In this document: in pieces, positions 1-7,733 of the stretch
Layout: every line of letters starts with the position of its first letter
How positions within the stretch are numbered: position 1 is the first letter of the stretch
Made by a program: the position numbers and the translations under genes
Assembly: GCF_014203955.1 (NCBI RefSeq)
Contig: NZ_JACHKA010000001.1
Span: 1,364,001 to 1,428,000, forward strand
Direction of reading: 5' to 3'
Length of the DNA: 64,000 nucleotides
DNA from: Sphingobium lignivorans
Lineage (GTDB): Bacteria > Pseudomonadota > Alphaproteobacteria > Sphingomonadales > Sphingomonadaceae
The notes under the pieces: model-generated
What the model was told of the DNA's origin: nothing
Database searches by the model: none
What the model saw: the letters and a program-made list of their open reading frames with translations, nothing else

Positions 1-2599
1 CGCTCTCCCTGTTCGGGATCGTGATGATGCGCTGCGCCAGAAAGCCATCGCCCGTGCCCGCAAGCACGTCCTCTATGGAGAAGTCCGAGCCGGCCGCGAA
101 AACACAGAAGGGCACGTCGATGGAGCTGCTGCCGCCGGCCGGGTGGCCATACCAGGCACCGGGGATGATCTGGCCGGGAGAGAGCCGCATGCGGACGTCC
201 CACGCCATGGTCTGAATATAGTTGGCGACCGCGACTTCGTCGCACGCGTCGCGCACCCCCGGGACATTGAAATAGGCCTGGGTCTCACTCTTGTTGGCGA
301 TCCAGCTCCCCAGGATATGGACGACGCGCTCGCGCCCCATGATGGCGTCGAAGCGATTCCAGATGTTGAGGCTCTGGTTCGCGTGATGATATTTGTAGCC
401 GATGATCTTGCCGGGCTCGTCGACCATCACGAACATCGCCGTGTCGTTGGCGCGCGCTTCGGCCGGCATCGCGTAGACGGAACCGCCGCCCGCGCGACGG
501 AAGCGGAAATGATCCGCATCGATCACGTCGACTTCCATGATCCCGCCGCCGGACGAGAGCGGATAAGCCAGACCGTCGAGGATCGCCACGCGCTCGCCGG
601 TGGTCATCCCGTGCGCGGGCCGGAACATGCGGTTCTCCGATCCCACGCGCTGCGCCGTCAGCCGGGTATGCGTGTAATATTCGAACCAGATATGGCGGCT
701 CAGGAATGCGCTGCCGGTTCCCCAGGTTTCGTTGTTGTTCTCCGGGCCGAGCTGGAGGGCAGGATCGAGCTGGTCGCGCGCCAGCGTGGCGAGCTGGTCG
801 ATGAAGTCGTCCGTCGCGCGGTGGGGGATGTTGAGCCAGCAGAACATCTGCAGCCGGTTGCAGAGGTCGAAGCAATATTCATACGGCACCATCGCTTGCG
901 CGAAGAAGATGTCGGATGGCAAGGAACGCTGGGACCATTGGGAGATGGTCGTCTCGTTGGTGCGCAGCCAGTCCATGAAGCGCAGCCGCCTGGCGCCCGT
1001 GCCGGCGACGAAGGCGAGAAACTGCGGATCCCAGACCTCCCCGTTCTGGAAATTTTCCAGCAGCGCGCTGCGGAACATGGCCGGCTTGCCGTTGACCTTC
1101 GTGACGCCGCCCTTGTTCTTCAGGAAAACGCCGCCGATGCCGTCATGTTCGAAGGTGATCCATGTGGCAGTCGACCAGGCGGTCTGATTGCCGCTGAAGT
1201 AGACTTTGAACCAGTTGTTGTCCGGGTTGTAGAGCGTGATCTGCCCGGCCGGCACGCCCTTCGAGTAGCCCACGCCATTGGTCACCGGCGCAATGACGGT
1301 GAAGGAAAACTCATCCTCGGGATTTGAAGGGCTGAGTTCGCCACGGGACTGGGTGTAGGGGGAGACCGTGAGGCTGTTTTCGGGCGACCAGCTCGATCCG
1401 GCATGCAGCAACAGGTTGATGAACGGCTTGGGGTTCAGCCAGTTGCGGATCCCGCCCAGTCCAAGCCCCAGCTCCATGCCATCGCCGACCGGAGGGGGGA
1501 GCGAGTCCTCGAGGACCTCGATCTCCACGATCTCGCTGAGATCGCTTTCGAGGCCGAGCGCGTTCACTGTCGACAGCGCAAGATAATAGGTGCCGGGGTC
1601 CAGCGCGTCCTCATAAGGCGAGTCCGTGAGGATATCGCCGATATGGGCCAGCGAACCGGCCGTCGCGCCCATGAAGAGCCGGTGGTGCAGGATCGGCGCA
1701 CCGCCTTCGGCGTCGGTCCAGGCGGCCACGAAACTCTGGACGCCGCCGCTGGCCGTGAACATCGGCGCAGGCGGCCTGCCCCATGTTCTTGCATCGGCGA
1801 TCTCGCTTGGCGCGGTGAGCCCGCCTGTGGTCAGCGCGACGCCATATCCCTCATAGTCCGCGCCCTGATCGAGACCTCCGATGGCGAATGGCGGGTCGAC
1901 CTCGCCGGCAACAAAGATGTGGTCGGCATAGGCGCCGGTCCCGACCTTGCGCAGGAAGACGGTGCGCTCGATCACGTCATGTTCGTTGAGAGGGCCGTCC
2001 GTCCAGTCCACCCTCAGCCCCGTGAGGGTAGGCGAGAACGCGATGCTCGGCCGTTCCGCTGCTGGCAATACGGTCAGCGCGAGGTCTGATCGCCGCGGCG
2101 AGTTGACCGCGCCGGGCAATGTTTCCAGAAGGGAGATGGCCAGTGTGCCTGCCTCTTCCGCCAGTCCGGTGATCTCGCGCGCGCCCGAGTTGATCGAGAG
2201 CCCCGCCGGCAGGTTGCCACTGATGGTCGATCCGGCCGTCGCGCCCAGTATCTCGATTGTCGATTCCGCGCCGAAGGTGACAGTGTCGGGCGAGATGGTG
2301 AGGGCGGACAGCACAGGCGCGCCGGTGATGTTGACCGCATATTCGATGGCCTCGTCCCCCAACACTTCGCGAACGATCGCCTTCTGGGTGACGCCCTCAC
2401 CGAGCGGCGCCGTGGCTTCGATGCCATCGCCGTCGAGAGAAAGATTGGCATGGCCGGACGCCGTGAGACTGAGCGTCGATGCGCCGCCCAGCAGGCGCCT
2501 GATCGTGTAGACAAGCCCTGTCGTGCCAGCGGCCACGCGCACATTGCGGGACCGGACGGAGGGGCCGCTCCTGCGGCTCGCGGTCATCAGGCCAAGCAT
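1..2599 (-). CDS. Tail-associated protein with FN3-like and glycoside-hydrolase-like regions (3' end missing)
   Basis: Reading leftward from the ATG at 2597-2599, the frame is open for 866 codons to the window edge, so the C-terminus is missing. The start is fixed by an in-frame TGA two codons upstream, which is the stop of the neighbouring gene. Residues about 90-180 look like Ig-type beta domains, about 275-355 like a fibronectin type III domain (PPAPMFTASGG...YYLALSTVNALG). From about 374 the protein resembles clan-A glycoside hydrolases often annotated as cellulose-binding/FN3 proteins: RFMDWLRTNETTISQW near 540, WLNIPHRATDDF near 590 and GPENNNETWGT near 617-627, where the Glu is a candidate acid/base. 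Probable role is a tail-fibre or tail-spike enzyme acting on surface polysaccharide. Family assignment is from motif memory, not a search. Confidence 0.75.
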   Translation of the reverse strand, partial: MLGLMTASRRSGPSVRSRNVRVAAGTTGLVYTIRRLLGGASTLSLTASGHANLSLDGDGIEATAPLGEGVTQKAIVREVLGDEAIEYAVNITGAPVLSALTISPDTVTFGAESTIEILGATAGSTISGNLPAGLSINSGAREITGLAEEAGTLAISLLETLPGAVNSPRRSDLALTVLPAAERPSIAFSPTLTGLRVDWTDGPLNEHDVIERTVFLRKVGTGAYADHIFVAGEVDPPFAIGGLDQGADYEGYGVALTTGGLTAPSEIADARTWGRPPAPMFTASGGVQSFVAAWTDAEGGAPILHHRLFMGATAGSLAHIGDILTDSPYEDALDPGTYYLALSTVNALGLESDLSEIVEIEVLEDSLPPPVGDGMELGLGLGGIRNWLNPKPFINLLLHAGSSWSPENSLTVSPYTQSRGELSPSNPEDEFSFTVIAPVTNGVGYSKGVPAGQITLYNPDNNWFKVYFSGNQTAWSTATWITFEHDGIGGVFLKNKGGVTKVNGKPAMFRSALLENFQNGEVWDPQFLAFVAGTGARRLRFMDWLRTNETTISQWSQRSLPSDIFFAQAMVPYEYCFDLCNRLQMFCWLNIPHRATDDFIDQLATLARDQLDPALQLGPENNNETWGTGSAFLSRHIWFEYYTHTRLTAQRVGSENRMFRPAHGMTTGERVAILDGLAYPLSSGGGIMEVDVIDADHFRFRRAGGGSVYAMPAEARANDTAMFVMVDEPGKIIGYKYHHANQSLNIWNRFDAIMGRERVVHILGSWIANKSETQAYFNVPGVRDACDEVAVANYIQTMAWDVRMRLSPGQIIPGAWYGHPAGGSSSIDVPFCVFAAGSDFSIEDVLAGTGDGFLAQRIITIPNRES

Positions 2600-2602
2600 G
2601 GC

Positions 2603-2920
2603 TCAGTCAACCGGTCGCGCGATGACGGAGATGCGCTCGCCCTGATGCAGCCAGCGATATTCCTTGTCCCCGTCCAGCCAGAGTTCGGCATCGGCGTCGG
2701 CGATCGCGGCGGGACCGATCTTGATCATGCAATCCGCGCCGCTGACCACGATGCGATACAGGCCGGCGGCGGCTGCGGGGGCCGTGTGATTTTCCTCTTC
2801 GGCGATCGCGATCCGAACGCCGGCCGAGCCCTGTCCGCCGATAGCCCCGACTGTTTGCCCATTGGAGAGCCGGGCCCAGTGCCGGGCCGATACGCTGTGC
2901 GGGGTGATGTAGACGGACAT
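2603..2920 (-). CDS. Small phage protein, probably virion-associated
   Basis: 105 residues, beginning MSVYITPHSVSARHWARL. I chose the ATG at 2918-2920 because AGAGGA stands 7 bases upstream; a longer frame to 3085 exists but would begin inside the palindromic regulatory site. The protein has no signal peptide or membrane segment and reads as beta-rich. Its stop codon lies three bases before the start of the leftward glycosidase-like tail gene, so the two are co-transcribed. I do not recognise a family. Position beside a large tail protein suggests an accessory structural or attachment role, but this is only inference. Confidence 0.7.
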   Translation of the reverse strand: MSVYITPHSVSARHWARLSNGQTVGAIGGQGSAGVRIAIAEEENHTAPAAAAGLYRIVVSGADCMIKIGPAAIADADAELWLDGDKEYRWLHQGERISVIARPVD

Positions 2921-2984
2921 TTGGCGGTCCTCTGTCGGCTGATCCGAGCCGACACTGGCCACCCCCCTCGCGCGGCGCCAATTT

Positions 2985-3017
2985 GCGCACTTGTGAGAGC
3001 GCACTCCACAAGCGCGC
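2985..3017. promoter_or_regulatory. Palindromic dyad, copy 1: probable Ogr-type late promoter site
   Basis: The core TTGTG...CACAA (2991-3011) encloses GAG/CTC around a CGCA loop and is identical over 23 bases (2990-3012) to the copy at 6790-6812. The outer stem here (GCGCA/CGCGC) differs from copy 2 but also nearly pairs. The element contains TGT-N13-ACA, close to the TGT-N12-ACA sites bound by P2 Ogr about 55 bp upstream of late transcription starts. Its centre is 56 bp before the J start codon and 81 bp before the leftward gene starting at 2920, so it could serve both directions. There is no T-tract, which argues against a terminator. Confidence 0.6.
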
Positions 3018-3056
3018 GCGGATGCAAATCGCGGGGGGCGTGTCTTTGCTCGGGGC

Positions 3057-3956
3057 ATGACGGATGCAGCGACCCTCTCGGGCATCGATCTCTCGCGCCT
3101 TCCCGCGCCGGACCTGATCGAGCCGCTCAGCTACGAGGTGATCCTCGCCGAGATGGTCGCCCGGCTGAAGACATTCATCCCGGATTTCGATGACAGTCTG
3201 GAATCGGATCCCGTCGTGCGGATCCTGCAGGTCGCGGCTTATTATCGGATGCTGGATCGCCAGCGGGTCAACGATGCCGCCCGGGCGCTGCTGGTGGCCT
3301 ATGCGAGCGGCGCGGATCTCGATCATCTGGGGATCCTGTTCGGTGTCGAGCGCCTTGAACTCGCGCCGGCCGACGAAGAGGCAGGCACGAGGGCGGTCAT
3401 GGAAGCGGACGACGATTTCCGCCGCCGCATCGTGCTCGCGCCGGAGAGCTTTTCCGTTGCCGGTCCTTCCGGCGCCTACATCGCCCATGCGCTCGCTGCG
3501 GACGGGGACGTGCTGGATGCATCCGCCGTGTCGCCGGATCCGGCCGAGGTCATCGTCTATATCCTCTCGCGCACCGGCACGGGCGCGGCATCGCCGGCGC
3601 TGATCGACGCTGTCGCGGCAGCTCTGTCCGATGAGCGGGTGCGCCCGGTGGCCGACCGGCTCACGGTCTCGAGCGCGACGATCGTGACCTATGCCATCAC
3701 GGCGCAGATCAAGACTTATCCGGGGCCGGACGCTTCGGTGGTCATCGCGCAGGCGCAGGCGCGCGCCCAGGCCTTCGCGCAGGAGCATAAGCGCCTGGGC
3801 AGGGACATCACGCGCTCCGGCATCTTTGCTGCGCTGCATGTGGCCGGCGTCCAGAATGTGCTGTTGACGGCGCCGGCCGCCGATCTGGTCGTCAGTGCCA
3901 GCCAGGCGCCCCATTGCACCGCGATCACACTGACCAGCGGCGGCGTGGACGAATGA
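3057..3956 (+). CDS. J: Baseplate assembly protein J
   Basis: 299 residues, almost the length of P2 gpJ (302). It is a Baseplate_J family protein that forms the baseplate wedge at the tail tip. The N-terminal part (PDLIEPLSYEVILAEMV, DPVVRILQVAAYYRML, DLDHLGILFGVERL) and the middle segment with AYIAHALAADGDVLDASAVS match the usual family pattern. The ATG at 3057 has only a weak, close-spaced purine run before it, and the predicted Ogr-dependent start would make a very short leader. J opens the J-I-fibre cassette and overlaps gene I by ATGA. In P2, J follows V and W; here it precedes them. Confidence 0.95.
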   Translation: MTDAATLSGIDLSRLPAPDLIEPLSYEVILAEMVARLKTFIPDFDDSLESDPVVRILQVAAYYRMLDRQRVNDAARALLVAYASGADLDHLGILFGVERLELAPADEEAGTRAVMEADDDFRRRIVLAPESFSVAGPSGAYIAHALAADGDVLDASAVSPDPAEVIVYILSRTGTGAASPALIDAVAAALSDERVRPVADRLTVSSATIVTYAITAQIKTYPGPDASVVIAQAQARAQAFAQEHKRLGRDITRSGIFAALHVAGVQNVLLTAPAADLVVSASQAPHCTAITLTSGGVDE

Positions 3957-4480
3957 GCCTGCTGCCGCCCAATGCGAGCGCGCTGGAAAAGGGCGTGGAG
4001 GCTGCGCTTGCCGTGCCGGACCTCGCCGTCCCGCTGCGCACGCTGGCGCTGCCGGCGGATTGCCTGGCCCAGTTGCTGCCCTGGCTCGCCTGGCAGCTCT
4101 CCGTCGATGACTGGCGCGCGGACTGGCCGCTCGCGGTTCGCCGCAAGGTGGTGGCCGGCGCGATCGGGGTCCACCGGCGCAAGGGCACGCTTGCCGCAGT
4201 CCGGCAGGCGGTGGCCGCCCTGGGCGGCAGCATCTCCATTCGGGAATGGTTCGAGACGGGCGGAGAGCGCGGCACATTCTCGCTCGTGCTGGCCATGGGC
4301 GAGGTCGCCGGCGAAGCGCCCACGTCCGCGTTCATCGACGACGCGATCCGGCAAGTGACCCTCGCCAAGCCGCTCTCGCGACCCTTCGATTTCACGCTCG
4401 CGGTGAGCGCGGCCGGCGCGATCGGCGTCGTCGCGGTCGCCCGTCCCGTCGTGTGCGCCCGGCTCGACATGGCCGCCTGA
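3953..4480 (+). CDS. I: Tail protein I
   Basis: 175 residues, begun at the ATG that overlaps the J stop codon (ATGA, 3953-3956). A longer upstream frame exists but would run inside J. The sequence shows the Tail_P2_I pattern: LLPPNASALEKGVEAAL at the N-terminus, a conserved tryptophan-rich stretch PWLAWQLSVDDW, and RRKGTLAAVRQAVAALGG. P2 gpI (176 residues) is a baseplate protein assembled with gpJ. The tail-fibre gene follows after 15 bases that carry an AAAGAGG ribosome-binding site, so J, I and the fibre gene form one operon. Confidence 0.93.
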   Translation: MSLLPPNASALEKGVEAALAVPDLAVPLRTLALPADCLAQLLPWLAWQLSVDDWRADWPLAVRRKVVAGAIGVHRRKGTLAAVRQAVAALGGSISIREWFETGGERGTFSLVLAMGEVAGEAPTSAFIDDAIRQVTLAKPLSRPFDFTLAVSAAGAIGVVAVARPVVCARLDMAA

Positions 4481-4495
4481 GAAAAGAGGAACCCC

Positions 4496-6544
4496 ATGGC
4501 CCTGCAGCTCATCGTCACCAATGCCGGCCGCGCCGCGATCGTCAACGCACAGAACACCGGGACAGCGCCCGTGACGGTGGCCCAGATCGGCCTTTCAGCG
4601 ACGGCTGTGACGCCGCTCGCCACGCTCACGGCGCTGGCCGGCGAGTTCAAGCGCCTCGCCGCGCTCGCCGGCGACACGGTGGCAGACGACACGATCCACA
4701 TGATCGGGCGGGACGAAGGCGGCGATGCCTACACGGTGCGATCCTTCGCGCTCTATCTCGCGGACGGCACCTTGTTCGCGATCTATGGGCAGGCCAGTCC
4801 GATCGTCGAGAAAGTCTCGGCATCGATCATGATGCTCACGCTGGACGTCCGGTTCGCCGACATCGCGGCATCCGCGCTGACCTTCGGGAACGCGAACTTC
4901 CTCAATCCGCCCGCGACGGAAACGGTGAAGGGGGTCGCCGAGCTGGCAACGCAGGCCGAGAGCGACGCGGGGCTGGACGATGAGCGCATCGTCACGCCGA
5001 AGAAGAACCGGGCCAGCTTCCTCGCATGGGCTGTGGCACTGTTCAGCGACGTCTGGCGGGCCAGCAATGACGGCGCAGGCTCCGGTCTCGATGCCGACCT
5101 GCTCGATGGCCAGCAGGGCAGCTTCTACACCAACATCCCCGCGCGCCTGGGCTACACCCCGCTGAACGAGGCAAGCTACACGGCGGCGGACGTCAGGGCC
5201 AAGCTGGTGACCGTGGACGGGGCGGGTTCCGGCATCGATGCCGACCTGCTCGACGGACTGGAGAGCAGCTTCTACACCAACATTCCGGGGCGGCTCGGCT
5301 ATACGCCAGCCAACAAGGCAGGGGACAACTTCACCGGAACGATCTCTGTTTCGGACGGAGCCGGGCAAGTCACCCTCAACAAGGAAGGCAGTGTGTGGTC
5401 CCGCCGAAGCGATGGGACCGGCATATACTATCTGGGGTCCTCGCTGGATCGCTTCCTCTATTATGATGGCACGATCTATCGCTTGAATGGCGCGGAGCTT
5501 TACCTGGGTGCCGCCGGCAGCCTTGTCTGGAACGCCGGGAATGACGGCGCCGGTTCCGGTCTCGATGCCGACCTGCTCGATGGCCAGCAGGGCAGCTTCT
5601 ACACCAACATCCCCGCGCGCCTGGGCTACACCCCGCTGAACGAGGCAAGCTACACGGCAGCGGACGTCAGGGCCAAGCTGGTGACCGTCGACGGCGCCGG
5701 CTCCGGCATCGATGCCGACCTGCTCGACGGACTGGATAGCGGCCACTTCACGAACATCCCGGCGCGCTTGGGCTACACGCCAGCAAACAGGGCGGGAGAT
5801 ACGTTCACCGGCTCGATCCGGCGCGATGCCAACTTCTACATGGACCTTGTCGGTGGCAACGCGCTCTTCAATTTCGACGCCTTCGACTATATTCAATATA
5901 GTCGCGCCAACGACGCGTTTTCGCTCATTGTCAACGGCGAAAGCCGCATCGTTGCACGCGCGTCCGGCAATCTGGACCTGTCCGCATCGGCCGGGAGCAT
6001 CTACTTCAACACCCTGCCAATCTGGCACAGCGGCAACGACGGCGCGGGCTCCGGGCTCGACGCCGATCTGCTCGACGGACAGGATAGCAGCTTCTACGCC
6101 AACATTCCCGCGCGCTTGGGCTACACGCCGCTGAACGCGGCGAGCTACACGGCGGCGGACGTCAAGGCTAAGCTGGTGACGGTGGACGGCGCCGGCTCCG
6201 GCATCGATGCCGACCTGCTCGACGGACATGAGGCGGCTGCGTTCGATCGCATCGTGGAGCAGGCGCTCGTCTCGAACGGCGGTTACATCGTCTATGCGTC
6301 CGGCCGCAAGGAATGCTGGGGCATGATCACGGTGAACGCCGACAGCTACGGCACGATCGTGCTGCCCACCGCGCATTCTCAATGGGTGCATCCGGTCCTG
6401 TCGCCCGACGTCAATGGCGGCGAGGCCAACGCCTCCCAGAACACCGGCGTCACGAGCATCAACGGCAACCCGCCGACCACCATCACTGTCTGGAGCGCGG
6501 CCAACAGCGTGACGCGCCTGTGGTGGCGGACGATCGGCGTCTGA
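4496..6544 (+). CDS. H: Tail fibre protein (gpH-like) with DLLDG repeats
   Basis: 682 residues. The N-terminal 150 residues resemble the tail-collar/fibre attachment domain (LIVTNAGRAAIVNAQNTGTA, then GDTVADDTIHMIGRDEG). The shaft is made of repeated blocks, each containing GAGSGLDADLLDG, a FYTNIPARLGYTPLN segment, AASYTAADVRAKLVTVDG and a second GAGSGIDADLLDG. Three long blocks are separated by non-repeated beta-rich inserts. The C-terminal part (from about 580, ending TRLWWRTIGV) is probably the receptor-binding tip. It would recognise the host surface. At DNA level the repeats are nearly identical, which permits recombination between them. A short gene follows in the same operon. Confidence 0.9.
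   Translation: MALQLIVTNAGRAAIVNAQNTGTAPVTVAQIGLSATAVTPLATLTALAGEFKRLAALAGDTVADDTIHMIGRDEGGDAYTVRSFALYLADGTLFAIYGQASPIVEKVSASIMMLTLDVRFADIAASALTFGNANFLNPPATETVKGVAELATQAESDAGLDDERIVTPKKNRASFLAWAVALFSDVWRASNDGAGSGLDADLLDGQQGSFYTNIPARLGYTPLNEASYTAADVRAKLVTVDGAGSGIDADLLDGLESSFYTNIPGRLGYTPANKAGDNFTGTISVSDGAGQVTLNKEGSVWSRRSDGTGIYYLGSSLDRFLYYDGTIYRLNGAELYLGAAGSLVWNAGNDGAGSGLDADLLDGQQGSFYTNIPARLGYTPLNEASYTAADVRAKLVTVDGAGSGIDADLLDGLDSGHFTNIPARLGYTPANRAGDTFTGSIRRDANFYMDLVGGNALFNFDAFDYIQYSRANDAFSLIVNGESRIVARASGNLDLSASAGSIYFNTLPIWHSGNDGAGSGLDADLLDGQDSSFYANIPARLGYTPLNAASYTAADVKAKLVTVDGAGSGIDADLLDGHEAAAFDRIVEQALVSNGGYIVYASGRKECWGMITVNADSYGTIVLPTAHSQWVHPVLSPDVNGGEANASQNTGVTSINGNPPTTITVWSAANSVTRLWWRTIGV
5069..6231 (+). 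repeat. Three long imperfect direct repeats inside the fibre gene
   Basis: Blocks begin near 5069, 5543 and 6035. The first two are offset by 474 bases and nearly identical at DNA level over about 150 bases (5069-5220 and 5543-5694), with only a few third-position changes. The third block (about 6035-6190) is more diverged. Each codes for two DLLDG motifs. The near identity over silent positions suggests recent duplication or gene conversion rather than only protein-level constraint. Confidence 0.85.
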
Positions 6545-6557
6545 AAAGGAGAAGACC

Positions 6558-6773
6558 ATGGCGGACATTAAGCACAAGATCGGCGCATTCAACCCTGAGA
6601 CGGGGACCGTGCCGGTCACCTTCACCGAAGGGAACATCAAGCACAGCCGGTCGGTCAACGCAGTGCTCAAGGCTGGCGGTAGCTATGACCGGCTCGCGAC
6701 CAAGGCCCGCGTCGACGATGTCGCGCGCGGCGTCAGCGCGAAGATTGCCGCCGGCGTCATCAAGCCGGACTGA
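6558..6773 (+). CDS. Small protein downstream of the tail fibre
   Basis: 71 residues, beginning MADIKHKIGAFNPETGTVPVTFT and preceded by an AAAAGGAGAAG ribosome-binding site. No signal peptide, cysteines or membrane segment. It sits in the position where P2-like phages carry the fibre assembly chaperone (gpG), but it is far shorter and I see no similarity to gpG. It is rich in Lys/Arg and Val. The gene is the last of the J-I-fibre cassette; 11 bases after its stop comes the second copy of the palindromic dyad. Function unknown, possibly a fibre accessory or chaperone. Confidence 0.75.
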   Translation: MADIKHKIGAFNPETGTVPVTFTEGNIKHSRSVNAVLKAGGSYDRLATKARVDDVARGVSAKIAAGVIKPD

Positions 6774-6784
6774 CGCGCTGCGCC

Positions 6785-6817
6785 GCCCGCTTGTGAGAGC
6801 GCACTCCACAAGCGGGC
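6785..6817. promoter_or_regulatory. Palindromic dyad, copy 2: probable Ogr-type late promoter site
   Basis: A perfect 11-bp stem (GCCCGCTTGTG, 6785-6795, with CACAAGCGGGC, 6807-6817) encloses a bulged A and an inner GAG/CTC helix with a CGCA loop. The inner 23 bases are identical to copy 1 at 2990-3012. The TGT-N13-ACA spacing is kept. Its centre is 57 bp before the ATG at 6858 of gene V. The outer stem differs in sequence from copy 1 but keeps pairing. No T-run follows on either strand. Confidence 0.6.
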
Positions 6818-6857
6818 CCGGTGGCGGCGGGGGCGCTTGCGCCGGATGCAGGGCGCC

Positions 6858-7382
6858 ATGGTTCAGGATGATCCCCACGGCCTCATTGGCGACATGGTGC
6901 GGCTCGGCGTCATCGATGCGGTCGATCTCGCCGCCGCGTCCTGCATCGTCGCCGTGGGGGATGTCCGCTCGCCGCCTTTGCCCTGGCTCGAGCTTGCCGG
7001 CGGTTTCCGCACATGGGTGCCGCCGACGGTGGGAGAGCAGGTCCTGCTGATCTGCCCCGAGGGCGATATCGCGCATGGCGTTGCGCTGCGCGGCCTCTAT
7101 TCCGACGCCTTCCCTTCGCCGGCCGGCGATGCCACGGCCCGCATCCTGATGCCGGACGGCACCACGATCGATTATGATCCCGAAGCTCACCGGCTCACGA
7201 TCAGCATTGCTGGCGGCGGCCTGACCATCGACGCGCCGGAGGGGGTGACGATCGCCGGAGACGTGGACGTCACGGGCACGGTGACCGCCAGCGACGATGT
7301 GGTCGGCGGCGGCATCAGCCTCAAGACGCACCGGCACGGCAATGTCCAGTCCGGCAGCTCGCAGACGGGATCGCCGGTATGA
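6858..7382 (+). CDS. V: Baseplate spike protein V
   Basis: 174 residues from the ATG at 6858. An in-frame ATG at 6846 (four residues longer) is also possible; I prefer 6858 because its distance to the upstream dyad equals that of gene J. The protein matches the P2 gpV/phage baseplate assembly family: an N-terminal OB-fold (VGDVRSPPLPWLEL, TWVPPTVGEQVLLICPEGD), a repetitive beta-helix segment (ISIAGGGLTIDAPEGVTIAGDVDVTGTV) and a C-terminal HRHGNVQSGSSQTGSPV. The HxH motif matches the iron-binding tip of the membrane-piercing spike. It overlaps gene W by ATGA. Confidence 0.93.
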   Translation: MVQDDPHGLIGDMVRLGVIDAVDLAAASCIVAVGDVRSPPLPWLELAGGFRTWVPPTVGEQVLLICPEGDIAHGVALRGLYSDAFPSPAGDATARILMPDGTTIDYDPEAHRLTISIAGGGLTIDAPEGVTIAGDVDVTGTVTASDDVVGGGISLKTHRHGNVQSGSSQTGSPV

Positions 7383-7720
7383 GCGGCATGAACCGCCTCA
7401 CCGGCAAGCGCCTGGCGGGCGTCGACCATATCGCGCAGTCGATTGCGGATATCCTCACCACGCCGATCGGCACGCGGGTGATGCGCCGGCATTACGGCTC
7501 TCGCCTCTTCGAGCTGGTCGATGCGCCCCTCAATGCGGTCACGCGCCAACTCATCGCAGCCGCCAGCGCCGGCGCCATCGCGCGGTGGGAGCCGCGCGTC
7601 GAGCTGAGCCGCGTGGAGGTTGGCACCGGCGATGCCGGTGGCAGTCTGACGCTTCGCATCGAGGGCCTGCGGAACGATCTTCCCGGGCGCCCGCCCTTCA
7701 ACCTCTCCGTCGCTCTCTAG
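7379..7720 (+). CDS. W: Baseplate wedge protein W (gp25-like)
   Basis: 113 residues, start overlapping the V stop by ATGA. The sequence matches the GPW/gp25 family: HIAQSIADILTTPIGTRVMRRHYGSRLFELVD is the typical core, with the conserved TPIGTR-RR-YGS signature. P2 gpW is 115 residues. The protein is a baseplate wedge component with lysozyme-like T4 gp25 fold lacking activity. V and W form a pair under the second palindromic dyad and lead directly into the sheath gene 13 bases later. Confidence 0.95.
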   Translation: MSGMNRLTGKRLAGVDHIAQSIADILTTPIGTRVMRRHYGSRLFELVDAPLNAVTRQLIAAASAGAIARWEPRVELSRVEVGTGDAGGSLTLRIEGLRNDLPGRPPFNLSVAL

Positions 7721-7733
7721 GAAAGGACGCACC

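Noticed and set aside
143..2089. Rightward frames of 394 and 228 codons at the left edge
   Set aside because: They are shadows of the leftward tail glycosidase-like gene, whose translation has coherent domain motifs; these have His/Asp/Arg-rich random composition.
2990..3012. Stem-loop interpreted as a transcription terminator
   Set aside because: No T-run on either side, and the exact duplicate sits at the same distance before another operon, which fits a promoter site better.
2607..4277. Leftward frame of 556 codons across the J and I genes
   Set aside because: Antisense to the J-I genes over most of its length, and its product is Arg-rich without recognisable features.
4595..6670. Leftward frame of 691 codons opposite the tail fibre
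   Set aside because: A mirror of the repeated fibre sequence; repeats appear only because the sense strand is repetitive.
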